From: Niastella koreensis GR20-10 | GTDB lineage: Bacteria; Bacteroidota; Bacteroidia; Chitinophagales; Chitinophagaceae | NCBI RefSeq assembly: GCF_000246855.1 | Contig: NC_016609.1 | Span: forward strand, 3,782,001 to 3,846,000 | Length of the DNA stretch: 64,000 bases | Reading direction: 5' to 3' | Shown here: one piece after another, positions 26,901 to 35,986 of the stretch | Numbering within the stretch: the first letter of the stretch is position 1 | Layout: each line of letters starts with the position of its first letter | The notes under the pieces: generated by a model | Told to the model about the DNA's origin: nothing | What the model saw: only the letters and a program-made list of their open reading frames with translations | Databases searched by the model: none | Position numbers and translations under genes: made by a program

Positions 26901-29900
26901 ATTATGAAGTTCTGCGGCCAGATCACCGGTTTTGTTGTTAATGGCGACCAGAGCTACAACGACCTGGTACGACTTAACTTTGGCAACGACCTCACCGCCA
27001 CCCCAACTGCAACCTCACTGGGTAATACCGGTAACTACAGCTTTCCGCATTCTATTTCAAAACTGTTCAGGGTAAATGATGATGTTTATGCATTTATCAC
27101 CAATGCGGCCAGCAATACCATCAGCCGGCTACGCTTTGCCGGTTGTACCAATGCCAGTGTTTCAAGCTCAACGTTAAAAGATCCGCTGCCCGTTACTTAT
27201 TCAGCACCGGGCACTTACAATATCAACCTCACCATCGATGACGGGTTACCCACCCAGGCAAGCTTTTGTAAACAGGTTGTGGTGATGGCGCCGCCTACCC
27301 ACACGCCTGCACAGACGTATACCATTTGTTCGGGTAACAGTATAAAAATTGGCACCGGGGTAAAAAATGCAAAGTACTCCTGGAATACCGGCGCCACTAC
27401 CGATTCAATTATTGTAAACACCAGCGGCATCTATTGGGTACAAACAGACGTATTTGGCTGTACAAACAGGGATAGCATCATAGTATCCTCCTGTAACCCG
27501 GTTATCGCCCAATTCAGCGCCCCCGATACCGTTTGCATAACCACACCGGTAACCATCGCCAATAACTCATCGTCCAACGCCAGTTCGTATTACTGGACGT
27601 TTTGTACCGGCAACTTAAATGCTCCGCCGGCTGGCGCCAACCTGGGGGTATTGAACGGCTCCCTTACATCGCCCGTTTACATCGACTATGTACAGGATAA
27701 CGGAAAATATTATGGTTTCATGACCGATAACTATACCGGTCAGTTGTTCCGCCTTGAATTTGGTACCAGCCTGTTGAATACACCTACCACCTATAACCTG
27801 GGCAATTTCGGCAGCATTATACCCGTTGGGGCAGAGGGCATCCAGGTAATAAAAAATGAGGGGAAATGGTATGCCATCATTGTGGGTGGTACTGTTGCCA
27901 ATAATACGGTCCCCCGCATCTTAAAAATTGAATTCGGTACTAACATCGCCAATAATACGCCGGTTGCCACCAACTGGGGTAACATTGGCGGCCTGGCCTA
28001 TCCACACGACCTGTATGTATTCCCCGATAATAATGGAGTTTGGTACGGGCTTACCGTAAACTCGGACAACAACACCATAACCAGGTTTAATTTCACCAAC
28101 AGCTTCTCCAATACGCCCACCGGCACCAACCTGGGTAATATTGGCACCTTGAGCGGCCCAACAGGTATTTATGCCATCAACGACGGCGGCAACTGGTATG
28201 CATTTGTGACCAATGCGGTAAGCAGCACCTTAACAAGACTGGATTTTGGCAGCTCATTATTGAATAACCCAACAGGCACCAACCTGGGCAATATCGGCGG
28301 CCAGTTTCATAGCGTATGGGATATCCAGGTAATAAAATATTGCGGTAACCTGCTGGCCTATGTTATCAACGCCGATCAAAGTTATAATAGCATTCTTAAG
28401 CTCGACTTCAACAACAACATAACCAGCATCCCTACTGCTGTAAACTTTGGCAACATCGGGAATATGAAGTTCCCGCATTGCCTTTCAAAAATATTCAGGG
28501 CGGGTGCAGATCTGTATACGTTTGTTCCAAACGTAGCCAATCAAACCGTTACCAGGATAAGTTTTGCCGGTTGTAACAACGCAAGTATTCCCAACTCAAC
28601 CGCACAAAATCCCGGGCCCATTACCTACAACACTCCTGGCACTTACAATATCAATCTCACCCTCGATGATGGCCTGCCTACGCAAACGGCCTTTTGTAAA
28701 CAGGTAGTGGTATTGCCCGAACCGGTTCATACCCCCACAAAAACTATTAATCTCTGTACAGGCGATAGTGTAAAGATTGGTACGGGCGTAAAATATGCGC
28801 AGTATACCTGGAACACCGGCGACAAAACCGACTCCATCACCGTGAAAACGGCTGGCACCTATTGGGTTCAGACAGACCGATACGGTTGTTCAAACCGCGA
28901 CAGTGTGATTATAAATATTGTTGCCAAACCAGTGGTGAACCTGGGGGCAGATACACTGGTATGTACCTTTACTCCTTTTACCCTGGATGCCGGGAATGCA
29001 GGCGCTACTTATTTGTGGCAGAATGGATCAACCGCGCAAACTTTCACGCCCGCCGGCGTTGGAAAATATTATGTACGGGTTACTAATGCTGCTGGTTGTG
29101 TAGGGTCAGATACGATCGTAATATCCCAGCAAACCAAAGGCAATACAGATTACGTTTACAAACAGGACGTGTGTAATCCGTTGAATGTTCAGTTCATCCC
29201 GGCAGGTAATCCCCTCACCAACCCATCCTGGGATTTTGGTGATGGCAATACCACTACCGGCAGTCTCAACACCACCCATTCTTATGCGGCTTTTGGTACT
29301 TACACGGTCAAATTCGCCATTGCAAACGGGGTTTGTAAAGACACCATTATTAAAAATATTTCGGTAAACGTAACGCAGAGCGACATCGTTCTTACGCCCG
29401 ATACCACCATATGCTTTAACGGTACCGGTCAGTTGCGTGCCAAACCGGCCCTCAGCTTCTGCTGGTCGCCCACTACATACCTTAATAACCCGAACATACC
29501 CAACCCGGTTACCAGTACCCCGGGCACAACTACTTATTACTATACAGCCGAGGTACCCGGTACCAACCTGGTTGTAAACAGCGATTTCAACCTGGGCAAT
29601 ACCGGTTTCGGCTCGGGCTATGCGTATACTACCCGCAACATCAATGAAGGTGAATATTATGTAGGCCCCAGGCCACAAGCCTGGAACCTGCTGCTGGGAA
29701 CCTGTACCGATCATACTACCGGTACCGGTAATATGCTGCTGGTAAATGGTGCGTCCCAGCCCAATGTAGCTGTATGGACCCAGACAATCAACATAACGCC
29801 CAATACCAACTATGCGTTCTCGGCCTGGCTGCAGAACATCAATGTGAACAATGCAGCCAGTAACCCGCCCAACTTACAGTTCTCGATAAATGGCATTCCC

Positions 29901-32879
29901 ATTGGGAACAACCTGCAGGGAAGGAACGCCATGTGCGTTTGGGACCAGTTTTATACAACCTGGAATTCGGGAAATAATACAACGGCCAACATCTCTATTG
30001 TGAATAAGAATACAGTGGCTTCCGGTAATGATTTTGCACTTGACGATATTTCCTTTGCCCCGGTATTTATTCAGCGGGATAGTGTTATTGTAACCGTAGA
30101 CACGCCCCTGGTAAAAACCATCAACGACACCACCATCTGTAAAAACACCCCGGTTCAGTTACAGGCAACCGGCGCTGTTACCTGGTCGTGGCTACCGGCA
30201 ACAGGTTTATCCAATGCCACCATCAGCAATCCAATTGCCACGCCGTTAGCCAATACCCAATATATTGTTACCGGAACAAATGTACATGGCTGTACTGCCA
30301 AAGACACCGTACAGATCAACCTGTTCCCCGAACCGGTGATCTTTACCAGTCATGATACCATTATCTGTCCTAATACGTCTGTTCACTTATCAGCAAACCC
30401 TGCCCTGGCATCCTGGAACTGGACACCGCCGGCCACGTTAAGCAACCCGGCCATTCCTGATCCGGTGGCAACACCAACCGCCACTACCACTTACACCGTG
30501 GCAGTTACAGATGGTAATACCTGTAATTATACCGACACCATCAGGGTAGCTATTAAAAAGATGAACGTTACAGCCTCCGTGTTGAATGCAGCTGTTTGTC
30601 AGGGTGATTCTACCCAACTGTCTGCATCCGGAGGAGTTACTTATCAGTGGAGCCCGGCCACCGGGGTAAACAATACAGCTATAGCCAACCCCAAAGTGGC
30701 GCCAACCGTAACAACAGATTATAAAGTGATTGTTACAGATGCCACGGGTTGTATAGATTCAGCTACCGTACAGGTGGTGGTAAAACCAGTACCACCTCAC
30801 ACGCCCATTCAATCAGTATCTATCTGTACAGGATCCAGCATAAAGATCGGCACAGGCATTTTGAATGCCCAATACACCTGGAATACCGGCAACAGCAACC
30901 AGGATTCAATGGTAGTAAATACGGGCGGAACATATTGGGTACAGTCGGTAGTAAATGGCTGTAGCAATAAGGACAGTATAACAGTTACCCTGCTGCCAAA
31001 CCCGGTGGTAAACCTGGGGCCCGACGTTACCGATTGCGCCATAAACAACCTGGTGTTGAATGCAGGCAATGCAGGCAGCCAATTCCTGTGGCAGGATGGG
31101 TCCATTGCACCAACCTTTACCGCCAATGCATTTGGAAAATATTATGTACGGGTAACCGATGCCAATGGCTGTTTCAACTCGGATACCATCAACCTTATAA
31201 AAACAACCGCCCGGCTGGGTGATTTTACCTTTAAAATTGATGCCTGTAACCCGCTGTCGGTACAGTTTACCGGCACCGGCGCTACTATCCAGAACCCCTA
31301 CTGGGCTTATGGCGATGGCAATACAACAACCGGCACTGCAACCACTACCTACGTTTATCCTGCGTATGGAGATTATACGGTGAAGTTTGGGCTGCAAAGC
31401 GGGTACTGTAAAGACACCATTACCAAAACGGTTCCGGTACATGTAACACCAGCCAATATTATAGCCACCAGCGACACCACCATCTGTTTCAATACCACCA
31501 AACAGTTGCAGGCGCAGCAGGCAACCAATTTCTGCTGGTCACCAACAACCTGGCTCAGCAATCCGAATGTAGTCAACCCGGTTACCTCCACGCCATCAAC
31601 AATAACGTATTATTATACGGCTGAAATAAATGGCGCCATCCTGCGCGACAGTGTAACCATCACCATCGATTCGCCGGTTGTAAAAACGAATAATGATACT
31701 ACCATCTGTAAAGATGCGCAGGTACCCTTACACGCAACCGGGGCTGTCAGCTGGTCGTGGCTGCCTGTAACCGGTTTGTCAAATGCCGCCATCGGTAACC
31801 CGGTGGCCACCCCAACAGCCACTACGCAGTATATTGTAACCGGTACAACCATACATGGCTGTTCGGCAAAAGACACCGTAAACATCACCCTGTACCCGGT
31901 ACCAACGGTTATCAGCAACCACAATCTGATAGCCTGCCGCAATACCCCGGTGCAGTTGAACGCCAACAGTGCTCTTACGGCATGGACCTGGTCACCGGCG
32001 GCTACCTTAAACAACCCGGCCATAGCCAATCCCGTTGCCACACCCGCGGCAGACACCAAATACCTGGTAAAGGTTACCGATGCTAATAACTGTAACTATA
32101 CCGACTCAGTAACCGTACAGTTGCAAACCACTCAATTCACGGTATCAAATAATAAACCCCAGGCCATTTGTAAGGGCGAATCGGTGGTGTTAAAAGCAAC
32201 AGGGGGCAATACCTATCTATGGAGCCCGGCAGGTTCACTCAGCAATGCCGGCCTGCCTAACCCTATAGCTACACCCGATACCAGTACGTTGTACAGCGTT
32301 TATATAAAAGAAAATGTTTGTAACAACGATACTACCATCAATGTACAGGTAGTGGTAAAACCATCGCCCATTGTAACCGCAGAAAAATCGAATGACCTTG
32401 ATTGTGTAACCCATACAACCAGGTTGAGCGCTACGGGTACGCCAGGCAATACTTATGTATGGTCGCCTGCCAGTGGTCTGGACCATCCATACTCACCCAA
32501 TCCTGTTTCATCAACCGATACTACTGTTACGTATGTGGTAGCAGGCACTAAAGATGGCTGTACCACCCTGGATAGCATAACAGTAAATGTTACCTCAACC
32601 GGCAAAGTATCTTTTGAAATACCCAATGCCTTCACGCCTAATAACGATGGACGCAATGATTGTTTTGGAGTAAAAACCTGGGGCGGAGTGGTTATTGAAG
32701 AATTTACCATCTTTAACCGTTGGGGACAGAAAGTATTCAGTTCCAACAAAGAAAACGCCTGCTGGGATGGCCGCTTTAATGGTATACCCCAGCCGGGCGG
32801 AGGGTATGTGTATGTGATAAAAGCCAAAACCTATTGCGGGCCAATAAAACGAACCGGTACGCTGATACTGGTAAGGTAA
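23901..32879 (+). CDS. Giant T9SS-secreted LamG/PKD/propeller/Ig-like surface protein
   Basis: 2,992 residues from ATG 23901; the longer frame from 23799 lacks a signal peptide, whereas this start gives [20 protein letters not shown]. Order: signal peptide; LamG/concanavalin-like domain (about 25-210); three near-identical repeats of about 480 residues (24627-28911), each a PKD domain with a beta-propeller-like insertion plus an Ig-like domain. Next come PKD and Ig-like modules (28912-32600), one carrying a jelly-roll insertion. The type B (gliding-motility-associated) sorting domain ends the protein ([34 protein letters not shown]). It should be exported by T9SS and attached or released at the cell surface. 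An adhesin or matrix role is likely; the ligand is unknown. A strong terminator follows. Confidence 0.93.
   Translation: [2992 protein letters not shown]
24627..28911 (+). repeat. Three tandem coding repeats of about 1.43 kb
   Basis: Repeat 1 runs about 24627-26069, repeat 2 26070-27500, repeat 3 27501-28911. Repeats 1 and 2 are near-identical over long stretches at the DNA level (for example the segment encoding [14 protein letters not shown]), while repeat 3 is more diverged. This pattern suggests a recent duplication of unit 1/2 after an older one. Each repeat encodes one split PKD domain, about six propeller blades and one Ig-like domain. Confidence 0.92.
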
Positions 32880-32886
32880 AAACCAA

Positions 32887-32928
32887 CAACTGCACAGCTT
32901 CAATAAAAACTGTGCAGTTGCTTTTTTT
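32887..32928. terminator. Bidirectional intrinsic terminator
   Basis: Perfect 11-base stem CAACTGCACAG (32887-32897) / CTGTGCAGTTG (32910-32920), then CTTTTTTT on the plus strand; the loop and flank are T-rich on the minus strand too. It serves the giant gene and the convergent LamG gene, whose stop codon touches the T tract. Confidence 0.93.
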
Positions 32929-33751
32929 AGCGGATAGCTACAGAGCCTTTGAAGCCTGATATTTGTTCAACAGCCGCAGCCAGTTTGGCAATTTCGCACT
33001 CATTGATAACGCGGTTATAAAGCCGTACTTCATCTAATTTTCCATCAATAGATACAATATCGGCTTTCCACCAGCCACCGATCATCAGATCGGAATTATT
33101 ACATTTCTTGGCATATTGAAAAGACCTTTTTTTGGTTGAATGCAACACCCCGTCAACATACAGTTTCTGTATACCTTTCCCAAATGTAGCAACAACACTG
33201 TACCACCTGCCAGCTGCTATGCCACCACTTGAATAACAGGCCATCGACGGATCGTAGCCATAAGTACTGCTGCAGGGGTCCAGCCCGGAAGCCATCCCGA
33301 AATTCCATTTATTGTCTGTTGGCAGGCTTTCGTGAATACCAAAGGTCAGCGATTCACCGGTTTCAAAGTTGATGCGGCTGATTGTTACATTCCTGCGCCG
33401 GGAGTTGTTTACCAGCACATAAAAACAAACGGATAAGGAGTCGGCATTCAGTTTGCGGTTACCCGGCACAATCAGGTAATCATCCTTCCCGTCAAAACCC
33501 GCTGCGTGGTACAGCCGGCCTTTGCAGTCAGTAGTTAAATAAGCGCCGTTCTTTGGAATGGCATGGTTGCCATTACCGCTGGCATCATTGAAATTAGCAT
33601 TGAAAGGATAATAAGCCAGTAACCCCTTTTTCAGGTCAGAGGCACAGGTAGGCTCACTAAGAGGGGACTTGACAATTATATCACCACGGCCATCTTTTTT
33701 GAAGGCAGTCAGTACCATAACCGTACTACAACACAAGATAATTTTTTTCAT
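32927..33751 (-). CDS. Secreted LamG/concanavalin-like domain protein
   Basis: 274 residues from ATG 33751 (MKKIILCCSTVMVLTAF), a likely signal peptide; an ATG four codons upstream (33763) is the alternative. Residues about 45-255 form a LamG-like jelly roll: KGLLAYYPFNANFNDASGNGNHA, AGFDGKDDYLIVP, WYSVVATFGKGIQKLYVDG and GKLDEVRLYNRVINECEI. No T9SS tail or lipobox is clear. It converges on the giant protein, which starts with the same domain class, so a shared glycan or matrix ligand is possible. That link is inference. Confidence 0.85.
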   Translation of the reverse strand: MKKIILCCSTVMVLTAFKKDGRGDIIVKSPLSEPTCASDLKKGLLAYYPFNANFNDASGNGNHAIPKNGAYLTTDCKGRLYHAAGFDGKDDYLIVPGNRKLNADSLSVCFYVLVNNSRRRNVTISRINFETGESLTFGIHESLPTDNKWNFGMASGLDPCSSTYGYDPSMACYSSGGIAAGRWYSVVATFGKGIQKLYVDGVLHSTKKRSFQYAKKCNNSDLMIGGWWKADIVSIDGKLDEVRLYNRVINECEIAKLAAAVEQISGFKGSVAIR

Positions 33752-33821
33752 AGCAAAGGGCATTGGGCACCGGTAAGATTTCCGGCTGTACAGAACGTGG
33801 CGTGCACATGCTTATTGCCTG

Positions 33822-34601
33822 CTATTTAGCAGCCTGGGTTTGGGAAACAGTTAGAAATTCCAGGAACTTTTCCAGTCCCTTTCGCTTGTTGGGCGTTAGT
33901 TCATAGCTGATATGTTCAGTCCAGTATTTGCGCAGGTCAAAAACCGGGTAAGGATTTTCCTCCACGGCCATTTCAATATGCTGCAGCCCCTGTTTATTGG
34001 CCGCATCAAAGGCGGTAATAAAATCGGCGGGCAATTGTTTATTGCTCACCCAGGCGGCAAAAACAAATGGCAGACCGGTCATGGCAATCCAGGCCTCGCC
34101 CAGGTCATATATATAGGGGGAAACTTTACGTTGTTCCAGCGCCCGGTCGCCAATAACCACCCCGGCGGTGGTGCCTTTTATTTGTGAGCGGTAGTCGTCC
34201 TTGGTATCAATCAGCTCCACGTCTTTTTTCCAGTACTTGCGCAACAGCACTTTGGCCAGGGCCACGGAGGTGCGGCTCTGGTAATCGAGTAGTACTTTTT
34301 CTACCTTTTCCAACGGAACTTCACTAAAAATAGCGACCGAAGCCACCGGACCTTCACAACCAATACAGTAATCGGTTATTATATGATGTTCTTTCAGGTG
34401 CGGGATCACCGCCACGGGAACCAGGCCCACATCAATTGTTCCCTCCACCAGCATACGCGCAATATTAGCAGGATAATCTTCGATCAGCAACAATTGGTCA
34501 ACCACCGGCGCACGCTGAATTCCAAATATTAAAGGCTTCGTATTGAGATAATTAACAATTCCAACCTTAATCTTATTCAATTGATTTAATTTTGCGGGCA
34601 C
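33822..34601 (-). CDS. mqnA: Menaquinone biosynthesis protein MqnA (chorismate dehydratase)
   Basis: About 250-259 residues with the MqnA/MqnD periplasmic-binding-like fold. It has KVGIVNYLNTKPLIFGI, a VEGTIDVGLVPVAVIPHL hinge, SRTSVALAKVLLRKYW, AGVVIGDRAL and WIAMTGLPFVFAAWVSN. MqnA turns chorismate into 3-enolpyruvoyl-benzoate, the first step of the futalosine route to menaquinone. The outermost start is GTG 34601. However, a perfect -7 box (TACCTTTG, 34608-34601) overlaps that GTG, so the true start may be the TTG at 34580, giving NKIKVGIVNYLN. It diverges from purB. Confidence 0.92.
   Translation of the reverse strand: MPAKLNQLNKIKVGIVNYLNTKPLIFGIQRAPVVDQLLLIEDYPANIARMLVEGTIDVGLVPVAVIPHLKEHHIITDYCIGCEGPVASVAIFSEVPLEKVEKVLLDYQSRTSVALAKVLLRKYWKKDVELIDTKDDYRSQIKGTTAGVVIGDRALEQRKVSPYIYDLGEAWIAMTGLPFVFAAWVSNKQLPADFITAFDAANKQGLQHIEMAVEENPYPVFDLRKYWTEHISYELTPNKRKGLEKFLEFLTVSQTQAAK
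34587..34594 (+). promoter_or_regulatory. -7 box for purB
   Basis: TAATTTTG matches TAnnTTTG, 45 bases before the purB ATG. It overlaps the beginning of mqnA, so the two divergent promoters overlap. Confidence 0.4.
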
Positions 34602-34608
34602 AAAGGTA
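34601..34608 (-). promoter_or_regulatory. -7 box at the mqnA start
   Basis: TACCTTTG on the minus strand is an exact TAnnTTTG match. Its last G is the first base of the annotated GTG, which argues for a downstream start at 34580. Confidence 0.5.
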
Positions 34609-34639
34609 CTCGACGTATTGTAATAAACAACAATTGTTC

Positions 34640-35986
34640 ATGGAACTAAAAGCACTTACGGCCATCTCTCCTATCGACGGACGCTATCGTCATCAGGTTC
34701 AACATCTTGACGAATATTTCTCTGAATTTGCATTAATTAAATACCGGGTACTGGTAGAAGTAGAGTACGTTCGGTTCCTGGCCGATAAGAAATTCTTTTC
34801 CCTGTCTGCTGCGCAGAAAAAAGCCCTGCAGGAGGTGTGTGATAACTTCTCCGTAGACGATGCGCTGAAAATAAAAGACACCGAAAAGATCACCAACCAC
34901 GATGTAAAAGCCGTGGAATACTTTCTAAAAGAAAAAATGGCTGCCATGGATGCCGAAGCCATCCAGGAATGGGTGCATTTTGGCCTTACCTCGCAGGATA
35001 TTAATAATACCGCCATTCCGCTTTCGTGGAAACAGGCTATCGAGATCGAATATCTCCCCGCCGTACTGAACTTTAACCGGCAACTGGAGATCCTGGCCAC
35101 CGATTGGAAGGACGTGCCCATGCTGGCCCATACCCATGGACAGCCCGCCAGTCCAACCCGCCTGGGTAAGGAGATCATGGTTTTTGTAGAACGCATCGGC
35201 AACCAGGTAGAGCAGGTTATTTCGGTACCTGTTACCGCCAAGTTTGGCGGCGCCACCGGAAACTTCAACGCCCATGCCGTTGCCTTCCCCGAAAAAGACT
35301 GGGTTAGCTTCGGTAACGAATTTGTAGAAGGCGTACTGGGTCTGCAACGCCAGCAGTTCACTACCCAGATAGAACACTACGATAACCTGGCCGCGCATTT
35401 TGATGCCATGAAACGCATCAACAACATCCTCATCGATCTTTGCCGCGACATCTGGACATACATCTCCATGGAATATTTTAAACAGCGTACGCTGAAGGGC
35501 GAAATTGGCTCCAGCGCCATGCCGCATAAAGTAAACCCCATCGATTTTGAAAATGCCGAAGGCAACCTCGGCATCGCCAATGCGCTGCTCGAACACCTGG
35601 CCGCCAAATTACCGGTAAGCCGCCTGCAACGCGACCTCACCGATTCAACCGTATTGCGCAACATCGGCGTTCCGTTCGCACACATTATTCTCGCCATAAA
35701 ATCAATTGAAAAAGGATTGAGCAAACTGGTGTTGAACACCAATGCCCTCAATGCCGACCTGGAAGACAACTGGGCCGTAGTAGCCGAAGGTATTCAAACC
35801 ATCCTTCGCCGTGAAAACTACCCCCAACCATACGAGGCGCTCAAAGAACTGACCCGTGGCAAGAATGGCATTACGCAGGAAAGCATTCATGCGTTTATTG
35901 AAGGCTTGAAGGTTTCAGCTTCTATTAAGAAGGAGTTGAAGCGGATAACACCGCAAAACTACACAGGAGTAAATCCGGAATTCTAA
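34640..35986 (+). CDS. purB: Adenylosuccinate lyase
   Basis: 448 residues from ATG 34640 (MELKALTAISPIDGRY); the frame extends 16 codons upstream without family similarity. PurB splits succinylaminoimidazole carboxamide ribotide and adenylosuccinate, giving fumarate, in purine synthesis. Fumarase/aspartase-superfamily marks are visible: TSQDINNTA, LAHTHGQPASPTRLGKE with catalytic His, and the signature loop GSSAMPHKVNPIDFENAEGN with catalytic Ser. Length and all three conserved regions are normal for the EcPurB-like subgroup. The stop codon runs into repeat E2. Confidence 0.97.
   Translation: MELKALTAISPIDGRYRHQVQHLDEYFSEFALIKYRVLVEVEYVRFLADKKFFSLSAAQKKALQEVCDNFSVDDALKIKDTEKITNHDVKAVEYFLKEKMAAMDAEAIQEWVHFGLTSQDINNTAIPLSWKQAIEIEYLPAVLNFNRQLEILATDWKDVPMLAHTHGQPASPTRLGKEIMVFVERIGNQVEQVISVPVTAKFGGATGNFNAHAVAFPEKDWVSFGNEFVEGVLGLQRQQFTTQIEHYDNLAAHFDAMKRINNILIDLCRDIWTYISMEYFKQRTLKGEIGSSAMPHKVNPIDFENAEGNLGIANALLEHLAAKLPVSRLQRDLTDSTVLRNIGVPFAHIILAIKSIEKGLSKLVLNTNALNADLEDNWAVVAEGIQTILRRENYPQPYEALKELTRGKNGITQESIHAFIEGLKVSASIKKELKRITPQNYTGVNPEF

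Noticed and set aside
29106-29714. 202-codon minus-strand frame inside the giant gene
   Set aside because: Antisense shadow of a repetitive Asn/Thr/Gly-rich coding sequence; no family features.
34699-35596. Overlapping 220- and 223-codon minus-strand frames
   Set aside because: Antisense to purB, which is complete and unambiguous.
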